Assembly: GCA_036378435.1 (NCBI GenBank)
Contig: DASUWK010000038.1
Span: forward strand, 1-13,636
DNA: 13,636 nt
Direction of reading: 5' to 3'
From: DASUWK01 sp036378435
GTDB lineage: Bacteria > Chloroflexota > Dormibacteria > Dormibacterales > Dormibacteraceae
The notes beneath the pieces are model-generated. The model searched no databases. It worked only from the letters and a program-made list of their open reading frames with translations, and was not told the origin of the DNA. Of the stretch, positions 6,733 through 13,223 are shown in pieces; position 1 is the first letter of the stretch, and each line of letters opens with the position of its first letter. Both the position numbers and the translations under genes were made by a program.

Positions 6733-8086
6733 GGCGCCGGAGGGCGCCTGGGCGCGTCCGCCGGTCCGGGCCAGCTGGGAGATCGCCGCCGTCGCCGCGG
6801 CGGTGCTGGTCGGGCTGTGGCTGCGCATGAACGGCTACGCGCAGGTGCCCTCGATCACGCAGAACGCGGACGAGCTCCAGTTCGCTTGGCTGGGCCTCTC
6901 CCTCTTCGAGCACGGGGTTCCGCTCACGTGGGCCTACCTCGGCCCGTACTCGAACCCCGATGTCATCCACCTCCACGGCACGGCCTATCCGCTGGTTCAT
7001 CCCTGGTTCGACCATCCGCCGCTTTGGGGCCTGATCACCGGCGGCGCCGCGCTTCTGGTGGGTCAGCACACGTTCGCCGATGTGGACATGAGCGCGGTGA
7101 GATTGCCCGCGATCTTCCTCTCCGTCTCGTCGATCGCGCTCGTCTACGAGCTCGGCCGCCGGATCCTGGGGGTCGGACCCGGGGTCGTGGCCGCGGTGCT
7201 GGTCGCGATCGCCACTCCGCTCGTACTCATGAGCAGGGTCGCCGAGCCCGAAGCCCTGATCGCTCCGGCCTTCCTGCTGTCGCTGGTGCTGACGCATCGC
7301 CAGCTGACGGGCGAAGGCGGCAGATGGGGCCGGGCGGCCCTGGCCGTCATCTGCGTGGCGGCGCCGCTCGCGAAGCTGACGGGGCTGGTCATTCCGGGCA
7401 CCGTAGGCGTGGTCTTCGTGATGCAGAAGCGGTACCGCCCCGCCGCCCTCTGTGCCGCAGCCGGCGCTTTGAGCCTGGCGATCTTCGCCGCTTACGGAGC
7501 GGCGTTCGGCTGGCACACGTTCGTGGCCGCTACCAGCGCCCAGGACGCCCACCGCTCGGGCGTGATGTCGGGCCTCGAGTTCATCGCCTCCTACTCGGGC
7601 AACAACCACCACCTCTTCGACGGGTGGTGGGTGCTGGGCTGGATCGGGATCGGAGCGATCGCGGTGAGCCGCTCAGACCGGGAAGGTTTGCTGCTCGCCT
7701 GGCCGGCGATCGCCTACCTGGTGGTCATCACCGTGCTCGCCAACCAGGCTTGGGTTGGCGCCTATGGCTGGTATCGGGTCGGCGCCTACCCGCTGGTCTA
7801 CCTCGGCGCCGCGGCCCTCGCCTGGCGTCTCGTCAGCAACCCGTCGCCTGCCGTCGCCTTCCTGGTCCTGGCCCTGGGCGGAGCCACCGCGGCCGAGTTC
7901 TGGATGGGCCTGCCCTGGCGGGCGCCCGCCAAGATCGAGTTCCTGGTCTTCGGCGCGGCGCTGCTGCCTGCCGTGCTGGCCTGGCGGCGCGGGACGCGGT
8001 CGGTCGGTGCGGCGCTCCTGGGACTGATGGCTCTGGGCTCGCTGCTGCAGTCGCTGCAGCTGAACCAGCTGGCGGACCTCTTCTAG
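6674..8086 (+). CDS. GT-C membrane glycosyltransferase, PMT_2/ArnT-like
   Basis: About 470 residues with 10-12 predicted membrane helices after a Ser/Thr/Pro-rich cytoplasmic N-terminus (1-34). The first loop holds NADELQFAWLGLSLFEHG (64-81) with Asp66-Glu67, the Asp-Glu pair expected for GT-C enzymes. It also holds FDHPPLWGLI (112-121), the HPPL motif shared by the dolichyl-phosphate-mannose-protein mannosyltransferase and ArnT-like (PMT_2, GT83) group. These transfer a sugar from a polyprenyl phosphate on the outer face of the membrane; the acceptor here is unknown. ATG 6674 is chosen as the only ATG before the first helix; GTG 6668 and TTG 6683 are alternatives. The first 59 bases overlap the previous gene, and in that overlap third positions follow the other frame, so the extreme N-terminus is the least certain part. 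The TAG stop shares CTAG with the stop of the convergent DUF1003 gene. It is probably cotranscribed with the two GT-C genes before it. Confidence 0.88.
   Translation: MARLSTTTASTPSSGSPPAEAPEGAWARPPVRASWEIAAVAAAVLVGLWLRMNGYAQVPSITQNADELQFAWLGLSLFEHGVPLTWAYLGPYSNPDVIHLHGTAYPLVHPWFDHPPLWGLITGGAALLVGQHTFADVDMSAVRLPAIFLSVSSIALVYELGRRILGVGPGVVAAVLVAIATPLVLMSRVAEPEALIAPAFLLSLVLTHRQLTGEGGRWGRAALAVICVAAPLAKLTGLVIPGTVGVVFVMQKRYRPAALCAAAGALSLAIFAAYGAAFGWHTFVAATSAQDAHRSGVMSGLEFIASYSGNNHHLFDGWWVLGWIGIGAIAVSRSDREGLLLAWPAIAYLVVITVLANQAWVGAYGWYRVGAYPLVYLGAAALAWRLVSNPSPAVAFLVLALGGATAAEFWMGLPWRAPAKIEFLVFGAALLPAVLAWRRGTRSVGAALLGLMALGSLLQSLQLNQLADLF
8083..8086. other. CTAG palindrome providing the stop codon of both convergent genes
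   Basis: On the plus strand TAG at 8084-8086 ends the GT-C gene. On the minus strand TAG, read from 8085 to 8083, ends the DUF1003 gene. The two convergent transcription units therefore overlap by four bases with no spacer, and no hairpin terminator is visible between them. Transcripts from each side must run into the other gene unless terminated by a factor such as Rho. Confidence 0.9.
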
Positions 8087-8586
8087 CTCCCGCCGGCGAG
8101 CTGGCGCTGGATGCGCAGGAGGTCGCGCTCGCTGCGGTCCAGCCGCTGCAGGACCTCGAGGATCATGTCGTCCTGGCGCTCGAGGTGTGTCATCAACGAC
8201 TTGAGCTCCTCCTCGAGCTTCACCTCCTGCTCGAACGCCTGCTGCGCTCGCAGCCGCTCGCGGACGTAGGCCCGGTTCAGCGCCATCAGCGTAATCGCGA
8301 CGGCGAGCAGCACCTCGATGCCGACGATGAGGTTGAGCAGCCTGAACGGATAGGCGTCCCAGGTGTGGACGCCGGCGGCGTTGAGCACGATCCAGACGAG
8401 GGCGACGAGCGCCTGCGCGCCCACGAAGGCCCACGTGCCGACGACGCGAGCGGCGTCGCCCGCCGTCCGGCTGGCGAGGTCGGCGCGCCGGTCCTCCTCG
8501 CGGTTGAGATCGCGGACCGGGGGGTGATCGTGGTGATGCCGGACCAGGTCCCGCGCTATGTCTTCGGTCTCACGGGCGACTGACAT
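8083..8586 (-). CDS. DUF1003 family membrane protein
   Basis: A 167-residue protein from ATG 8586. A hydrophilic, His-rich N-terminus (RHHHDHPP, 16-23) precedes two membrane helices (about 52-70 and 83-103). The family core is clear but divergent: WIVLNAAGVHTWDAYPFRLL (65-84) matches the usual W-x3-N...FDPYPFxLLN pattern, and ALNRAYVRERLRAQQAF (102-118) matches the usual MSQNRQ...DR stretch. The C-terminal 55 residues (about 110-165) are charged and heptad-like (EVKLEEELKSLMTHLERQ), a probable cytoplasmic coiled coil. The molecular role of DUF1003 is not established. It is the last gene of the minus-strand run, 34 bases after the MFS gene, and may be expressed with it. Confidence 0.88.
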   Translation of the reverse strand: MSVARETEDIARDLVRHHHDHPPVRDLNREEDRRADLASRTAGDAARVVGTWAFVGAQALVALVWIVLNAAGVHTWDAYPFRLLNLIVGIEVLLAVAITLMALNRAYVRERLRAQQAFEQEVKLEEELKSLMTHLERQDDMILEVLQRLDRSERDLLRIQRQLAGGS

Positions 8587-8603
8587 CGCGCGAAAGCTTC
8601 GCA

Positions 8604-8618
8604 GAAAAGCCCCGGGCT
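8604..8618 (-). terminator. Weak hairpin with T-run after the MFS gene (possible terminator)
   Basis: Three bases past the MFS stop on the minus strand, AGCC-CGG-GGCT forms a four-base-pair stem (8608-8618) followed at once by TTTTCT. The form is that of an intrinsic terminator, but the stem is very short and the T-run is broken. At most it would separate part of the transcription of the DUF1003 gene. A second small inverted repeat GCGAA/TTCGC at 8590-8602 lies just before the DUF1003 start. Confidence 0.25.
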
Positions 8619-8620
8619 GG

Positions 8621-9817
8621 CTACTTTAGGGAAGCTGAGGCCAGCGAGCGCCGGCCCAGGAAGGGCACCGCGCCGGCCGCCAGCCAGCAGGCGACGCCGA
8701 TCGACACGAACGCCCACTTGTGCTCGATTCCGAAGAGGTAGCCGCCCATCAGAGAGCCCACCGCCTGTGAGACGAACATGCTGGTCTGGAACGTCCCCTG
8801 GGCGCGCCCCTGGTGGCTGACCGGCACGCTGCGGCTGACCAGGGCCTGCAGGGCCGGGCGACCGCCGATTACGGTCGCTCCTTCGATCACCCCGATGGCC
8901 ACGATCACTGGGATGTTGTGGATGAACCCGTACAGCACCGCGAACGCGCCCATGGCGAGCGTGCTCCAAAGCACCACGGGCTTGGGGCCGAGCCGATCGG
9001 ACAGCGAGCCTGCGAAGCCCGAGAGCAGCAGCACCGGAAGCGAGAACAGCGTGAAGGAGAGCCCGATCACGGCCGGCCCACCGCCGAGCGAGTGCACGTA
9101 CAGGCTCCAGACCGCGTCGTAGGCGCCGATGCCGTAGCCGCTGCCCGCCGCCGCCAGCATCGGCGGCAGCAGGGCGAGCACGATGGCCCAGGCCGACGGG
9201 CCCCCGGTCTCTTCGAGAGCGCGTCCTTCGCGTGCCGGCTTCGGCAGCAGCAGCAGTGATCCCGCGGCGCACAGCGTCACCGCCGTCGCTCCCCAGAACG
9301 AATTGCGGAGGCTGACAGCCGCGAGCAGCCCGCCGATGGCCGGGCCGACGAGCAGCCCGAACATGAACGACGAGCTCCAATAGCCGAACGCGCGGCCGCG
9401 GTCGCGCTCGGGAGTCAGGTCCGTGAGCAGCGCCAGCGCCGTGGGCTGGTAGCCGCTCGAGATCACGGTGTGCACGAAGCGCAGGGGGATGAACCAGAGC
9501 GGGCTGACCGGCAGCAGGTAGAGCGGGAAGAAGGCCGCGTAGAGGAGCTGGTAGACGACCACCAAGCGGCGGCGGTCATAGCGGTCGGCGAGCCAGCCGC
9601 CGGGAAACTGCGCTGCCGCCGCGCCGATGACGCCGGCGGTCATCATCGCCCCGATCTCGAAGCTGGTGGCCCCGCGGGCGGACGCGAAGATCGGGAGGAT
9701 GGGGAAGAAGAAGCCGATCCCCGTGCTGCCCAGCGCGTTGCCGGCGAGCAGGATCCAGGTGGAGCGGTCGGGCCGCCAGCGGGCTGGGGTCGCGACCCCG
9801 ATCTGGGCTTCGATCAA
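8621..9817 (-). CDS. MFS transporter, 12-helix exporter (DHA1-like)
   Basis: A 398-residue major facilitator with twelve predicted helices and the usual two-half layout. Motif A is GGWLADRYDRRR (73-84) between helices 2 and 3, and its echo in the second half is GSLSDRLGPKP (270-280). FGLLVGPAIGGL (153-164) in helix 5 matches the exporter-specific motif C, which favours proton-coupled efflux of small molecules; the substrate cannot be told. GYQPTALALLTDLTPERDRG (122-141) is the conserved helix 4-5 region. The TTG start lies 12 bases after the dnaE2 stop, so the gene should be on the mutasome transcript. No Shine-Dalgarno is evident and no other start is available before the first helix (about 20-42). 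The gene ends SLASASLK at a TAG stop. Confidence 0.93.
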   Translation of the reverse strand: MIEAQIGVATPARWRPDRSTWILLAGNALGSTGIGFFFPILPIFASARGATSFEIGAMMTAGVIGAAAAQFPGGWLADRYDRRRLVVVYQLLYAAFFPLYLLPVSPLWFIPLRFVHTVISSGYQPTALALLTDLTPERDRGRAFGYWSSSFMFGLLVGPAIGGLLAAVSLRNSFWGATAVTLCAAGSLLLLPKPAREGRALEETGGPSAWAIVLALLPPMLAAAGSGYGIGAYDAVWSLYVHSLGGGPAVIGLSFTLFSLPVLLLSGFAGSLSDRLGPKPVVLWSTLAMGAFAVLYGFIHNIPVIVAIGVIEGATVIGGRPALQALVSRSVPVSHQGRAQGTFQTSMFVSQAVGSLMGGYLFGIEHKWAFVSIGVACWLAAGAVPFLGRRSLASASLK

Positions 9818-9829
9818 AGCTGGATCAGG

Positions 9830-12800
9830 CTAGCGATAGTTGTGAGAGAGCTGAGGCGTGTCCGGGGGCTGACCGCGGAGCGCCTCGACGTGGCTCGCGA
9901 GCACCGACCAGACGCCGTCCTGCCGCTGCATGACCCCATCGATGACCAGAACCGAGTTCTGGTTGGCGACCTTCCGGTAGCGCTCGTAGACGTCGGGCTT
10001 GAGGGTCACGTTGATGTGCCCGAACTCGTCTTCGAGGGTGAAGAAGCGGATCTTGTTGGCCGTCGAAGGGGCCTGGCGGACGATCACGGCGCCGGCGACA
10101 CGGACGCGGCGTCCATCTGGGCTGGCGGCCGCCTGCCGGCTGTCGAGCGCTCCGAGCTCCTCGAGGACGGGCCGCCAGAAATGGATCAGGTGCTTGCCGG
10201 TGGAGACCTCGGAGAGCCGGTACTCGAGCCGGGTGTGCTCGAGCTCGCCGACCTGAGGCAGCTCGGGGGCGGCGGCGGGCAGCTGCAAGCTCGGTTGGGC
10301 GTCGAGGCTGCGGCGCAGCCCGTGCCCGCCCCAGCGTTCCTGCCACCGCCAGAGCAGCTCGCGGCGAGGCTCGCCTAAGGCGTCGAAGGCGCCGACCATG
10401 ACCAGGTTGCGGACGGCGCGAGGGCTGATCGGCGCCCCTGCCAGGCGATCGAGGAAATCCTCGAGTGAGCGGTACTCGCCGCCCGCCGAACGCTGCTCGA
10501 CGATTGCCAGCCGTCCGGCCTCGCCGAGATCCCGGAGGTAGTTGAAGCCGATCCGGAACGAATCGGCATCGGCGGGTAAGCAGCGCTCGGCGGACAGGTT
10601 GACATCGACCTGCAGCGGCGTGACGCCGTGGCGCTTGGCGTCCTCCACCAGCACGCTGGGGTGGTAGAAGCCCATCGGCTGGTTGTTGAGCAGCCCGCAG
10701 TAGTACTCGGCGGGGTAGTTCAGCTTGAGCCAAGTCGTCTCATAAGACGTGCGCGCGAAGGCGGCGGCGTGGGATCGGCAGAAGCCGAATGACGCGAAGC
10801 CTTCCACGGCCCTGAACAAGTCGTCGGCGACGCCCTGCGGCACGCCGTTGACCGCGCACCCCGCGTTGAAGTCCGCGTGCAGCTGGTCGAGCTCGGCGCG
10901 CGTCAGGTTGCGTGACATGACGCGCCGGAAGCGGTCGGACTCGGACGGCGTGAACCCGGCCACGCGCATCCCGATCTCGATGATCTGCTCCTGGTAGAGG
11001 ATCACCCCCAGGGTGTCCTGCAGGATCGGCTCCAGCAGCGGATGGGCGTAGGTCACATCTTCCCGGCCCTGCTTGCGACGGATGTACGGGTGGACGGCGT
11101 TGCCCTGGATCGGCCCTGGGCGGATGATCGCCACTTCGACCACCAGGTCGTTGAAGGTCTGCGGTCGCGTGCGCGGCAGCGTCTGCATCTGCGCCCGTGA
11201 CTCGATCTGGAAGACACCGATCGTGTCGGCTGCCGACGCCGTCTCGTAGACGCGGGGGTCGTCGAGGGGGATGCGGTCGAGGTCGGGTTTCTCGCCGGTG
11301 CGCTCCTGCACCAGCTCGAGGCACTCGGCGACGACGCTCAACGTCCGCAGCCCGAGCATGTCCATCTTGATCAGGCCGAGGTCTTCGACATCGGTCTTGT
11401 CGAACTGCACGACGACACGGCCGGGCATCGTCGCGGGCTCAACGGGGACGATGTCGACCAGCGGCTCGCCGGTGACGAGCATCCCGCCGACGTGGATCGA
11501 GAGGTGGCGCGGGAAGCCCTGGATCTGCTTGCACAAGCTGAGGTAGCGCGCCCAGGCGTCGCTCCCCAGCTCGGCCGGTCGCAGCTCTTGGAGCGCGCTC
11601 GTCTCGATCTCCTCTGTGAACCAGCGGTCGACCGAGCGGGCGACGCGGTCGATCAGCTCGGCGGGGAAGCCCAGCGCCTTGCCGACCTGCCGGATGGCCA
11701 TCCGCGGCCGGAAGGTGACGACGTTGCAGACCATGCCGGTCCGCTCCCAGCCGTAGCGGTCGTAGATGTACTGGATGACCTTCTCGCGATGCGCGGTGGA
11801 GAAGTCGATGTCGATGTCCGGCGTCGTCTTCATCTCCTCGTGGAGGAAGCGTTCGAAGAGCAGGTTGTGCTCGATCGGGTCGACGCGTGTGATGCCGAGC
11901 ACGTAGGCGACGATGGAGTCGGCGGCGGAGCCTCGGCCCTGGCCGGGCACGCCATTCTCACGGGCGAAGCTCATCAGGTCCCAGTTGATGAGGAAGAACT
12001 CGGCCAGGCCGGTCTTCTCGATTACCTCCAGCTCGGTCTGCAAGCGGTGCGCGACCTTCGAAGTGATCGGGTGGTAGCGCTGGCGCGCTCCCTGTTGAGA
12101 GAGCTGATAGAGGTAGCTGAAGGGAGTCTCGCCATCCGGGACTTTGAAGCCGGGGAAGCGGACGTCCTCGAAATTCAGGTCGACGTCACACGCCTGCGCG
12201 ATCTCCCAGCTCGCGTCGTGCCGGCGCAGCGTGGGGTGCAGCTCATCGCCCGCCTTGAGCGTGAGCTCGGAATTCGGATGCAGCAGCGCGCGGACGTCGT
12301 CGAGCGACGCCCGGTTCCTGATCGCCGTGACCACGTCGTAGAGCGGCCGGCGGGCGCGGTCGTGGTAGCGCGGGACGTTGGTGGCGATGGTCGCGGCGCG
12401 CTGCTTCTGCGCGTTGGCCAGCGCCTGTTCGAGCCGGTGGTCGTCCCCGGCGCGGAGATGATGGCTCAGCTCGACGAAGACGTTGTCGCGGCCCAGCGCC
12501 TCCTGCAGGTGGAGGAGGTGGGGTGTGGGCGAGGTGATGAAGAAGAGGTCCTGCCGGTGCGCGGCGACCGTCTCCAGCGTGGTCCGAGCCTCGCCTTTCG
12601 GCTGGTTCTGGTGCGCGTGGCTGGAGATGCGGCAGAGGTTCGACCAGCCTTGCCGGGTGCGGGCCAGCATGGCCAGCGGCTGCCCGTCGACTTCGATCTC
12701 GGCGCCGAGCAGCGGCTTCACGCCGAAGTGCTTGCAGGCCTCGACGAACTTGACGGTGCCGTAGACGCCGCCGTAGTCGGTGAGGCCGAGGGCCGGCATC

Positions 12801-12898
12801 TCCAGCTCGGCCGCGCGGCGCGCCAGCTCGTAGGGGAACGATGCGCCCTGCAGGAAGGAGTAGTTGGTGTGTGCGCGGAGCTCGACGAAGGGCGTCAT
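9830..12898 (-). CDS. dnaE2: Error-prone DNA polymerase III alpha subunit DnaE2 (ImuC)
   Basis: About 1022 residues: a C-family polymerase that copies past DNA lesions with ImuB at the sliding clamp. Domains in order are PHP (about 2-250), palm/thumb/fingers (about 280-740), tandem HhH (about 770-845) and OB-fold (about 930-1005). The catalytic aspartates are present: Asp361 and Asp363 in PDIDIDF, and Asp513 in IKMDMLGL. GQGRGSAADS (319-328) and GVFQIESRAQMQTLPRTRP (561-579) are strong family blocks. The gene is shorter than replicative DnaE (about 1160) and lacks the replicative C-terminal tail, as DnaE2 does. The PHP start reads ELRAHTNYSF, with Arg8 where active enzymes have His, and TDYGG replaces TDHG, so proofreading by PHP is unlikely. 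ATG 12898 has GGGGG eight bases upstream; GTG 12904 is the alternative. It lies downstream of imuB and a DUF6504 gene. SOS control is known for this cassette, but its promoter is outside the window. Confidence 0.97.
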   Translation of the reverse strand: MTPFVELRAHTNYSFLQGASFPYELARRAAELEMPALGLTDYGGVYGTVKFVEACKHFGVKPLLGAEIEVDGQPLAMLARTRQGWSNLCRISSHAHQNQPKGEARTTLETVAAHRQDLFFITSPTPHLLHLQEALGRDNVFVELSHHLRAGDDHRLEQALANAQKQRAATIATNVPRYHDRARRPLYDVVTAIRNRASLDDVRALLHPNSELTLKAGDELHPTLRRHDASWEIAQACDVDLNFEDVRFPGFKVPDGETPFSYLYQLSQQGARQRYHPITSKVAHRLQTELEVIEKTGLAEFFLINWDLMSFARENGVPGQGRGSAADSIVAYVLGITRVDPIEHNLLFERFLHEEMKTTPDIDIDFSTAHREKVIQYIYDRYGWERTGMVCNVVTFRPRMAIRQVGKALGFPAELIDRVARSVDRWFTEEIETSALQELRPAELGSDAWARYLSLCKQIQGFPRHLSIHVGGMLVTGEPLVDIVPVEPATMPGRVVVQFDKTDVEDLGLIKMDMLGLRTLSVVAECLELVQERTGEKPDLDRIPLDDPRVYETASAADTIGVFQIESRAQMQTLPRTRPQTFNDLVVEVAIIRPGPIQGNAVHPYIRRKQGREDVTYAHPLLEPILQDTLGVILYQEQIIEIGMRVAGFTPSESDRFRRVMSRNLTRAELDQLHADFNAGCAVNGVPQGVADDLFRAVEGFASFGFCRSHAAAFARTSYETTWLKLNYPAEYYCGLLNNQPMGFYHPSVLVEDAKRHGVTPLQVDVNLSAERCLPADADSFRIGFNYLRDLGEAGRLAIVEQRSAGGEYRSLEDFLDRLAGAPISPRAVRNLVMVGAFDALGEPRRELLWRWQERWGGHGLRRSLDAQPSLQLPAAAPELPQVGELEHTRLEYRLSEVSTGKHLIHFWRPVLEELGALDSRQAAASPDGRRVRVAGAVIVRQAPSTANKIRFFTLEDEFGHINVTLKPDVYERYRKVANQNSVLVIDGVMQRQDGVWSVLASHVEALRGQPPDTPQLSHNYR

Positions 12899-12972
12899 CC
12901 CCACGGCCCCCGGCCGGCCGCGGGCCGCATCACACGGAGCTGAAAGGGCTCGGGGCCGGCCGCGGGCCGCAT
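12895..12972 (-). CDS. Possible 25-codon bridging ORF between DUF6504 and dnaE2
   Basis: An ATG at 12972 sits in a TGATG overlap with the stop of the DUF6504 gene, and the frame runs 25 codons to a TGA that overlaps the dnaE2 ATG as ATGA. It would thus link the two genes by coupled translation without a gap. The peptide contains MRPAAG twice, 14 codons apart, because the DNA holds a direct repeat. No homologous family is recognised. It could be a true small peptide, a coupling device with no function for the product, or chance, since stops are rare in DNA this rich in G and C. Confidence 0.3.
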   Translation of the reverse strand: MRPAAGPEPFQLRVMRPAAGRGPWG

Positions 12973-12974
12973 CA
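12912..12974. repeat. Two exact copies of a 21-base GC-rich direct repeat
   Basis: The same 21 bases occur at 12912-12932 and 12954-12974 (plus strand begins GGCCGGCCGCGGGCCGC and ends ATCA). They are offset by 42 bases, exactly 14 codons in the minus-strand frame. The second copy contains the stop codon of the DUF6504 gene. The repeat includes the self-complementary GGCCGGCC, so its RNA could fold strongly just before the dnaE2 start. It is the only substantial intergenic repeat I can see in the window. Confidence 0.85.
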
Positions 12975-13223
12975 GTCGTAGACCCGCTCGAGGAACCACG
13001 CGTCCTCGGTGAGGTCGTGGAAGAGCTCGACCAGCAGCTGCCTGCCGACCTGGGCGCGCCAGCACTCGCGCGCGACCGGCCGGAGCCACCAGTCGACGTC
13101 GACCAGCCAGCGGCCGTGCGCCTCCAACCGGCCGGTCAGCGGGCCGCGCGTGATCCAGACGGGTGTGCCGTCGGCGTCGAGCTCGACCTCCAGCGGCAGC
13201 GGCGGCTCGAAAAGCCGCGTCAC
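12972..13223 (-). CDS. DUF6504 family small protein of the imuB-dnaE2 cassette
   Basis: An 83-residue protein starting at GTG 13223, whose GTGA overlaps the TGA stop of imuB. It begins MTRLFEPPLPLEVELDADGT and ends LFHDLTEDAWFLERVYD. This matches the DUF6504 pattern, in which RLFEPP opens the domain, a central DWW (44-46) follows, and FHDL...W-x-LERVYD closes it. DUF6504 proteins are found beside ImuB-type Y-family polymerases in high-GC bacteria, sometimes fused to them. A role in the translesion complex is inferred from that context only, and no catalytic residues are apparent. Its short length is normal for the family. The stop TGA at 12972-12974 lies inside the 21-base repeat. Confidence 0.82.
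   Translation of the reverse strand: MTRLFEPPLPLEVELDADGTPVWITRGPLTGRLEAHGRWLVDVDWWLRPVARECWRAQVGRQLLVELFHDLTEDAWFLERVYD

Noticed and set aside
6817..8583. 588-codon open frame on the plus strand across the third GT-C gene and the DUF1003 gene
   Set aside because: Its translation is Arg/Pro/Gly/Ala-rich with no domain, while both genes beneath it on the two strands carry clear family motifs and membrane helices.
8587..8620. Promoter for the DUF1003 gene in the 34-base gap
   Set aside because: The gap is too short for a full separate promoter, and no -35/-10 pair could be recognised. Read-through from the MFS gene is the simpler reading, although a promoter within the MFS gene cannot be excluded.
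11492..12943. 483-codon open frame antisense to dnaE2
   Set aside because: It mirrors dnaE2 codons in a GC-rich gene. The product is Val/Leu/Asp/Arg-rich without recognisable domains, and dnaE2 is certain on the other strand.
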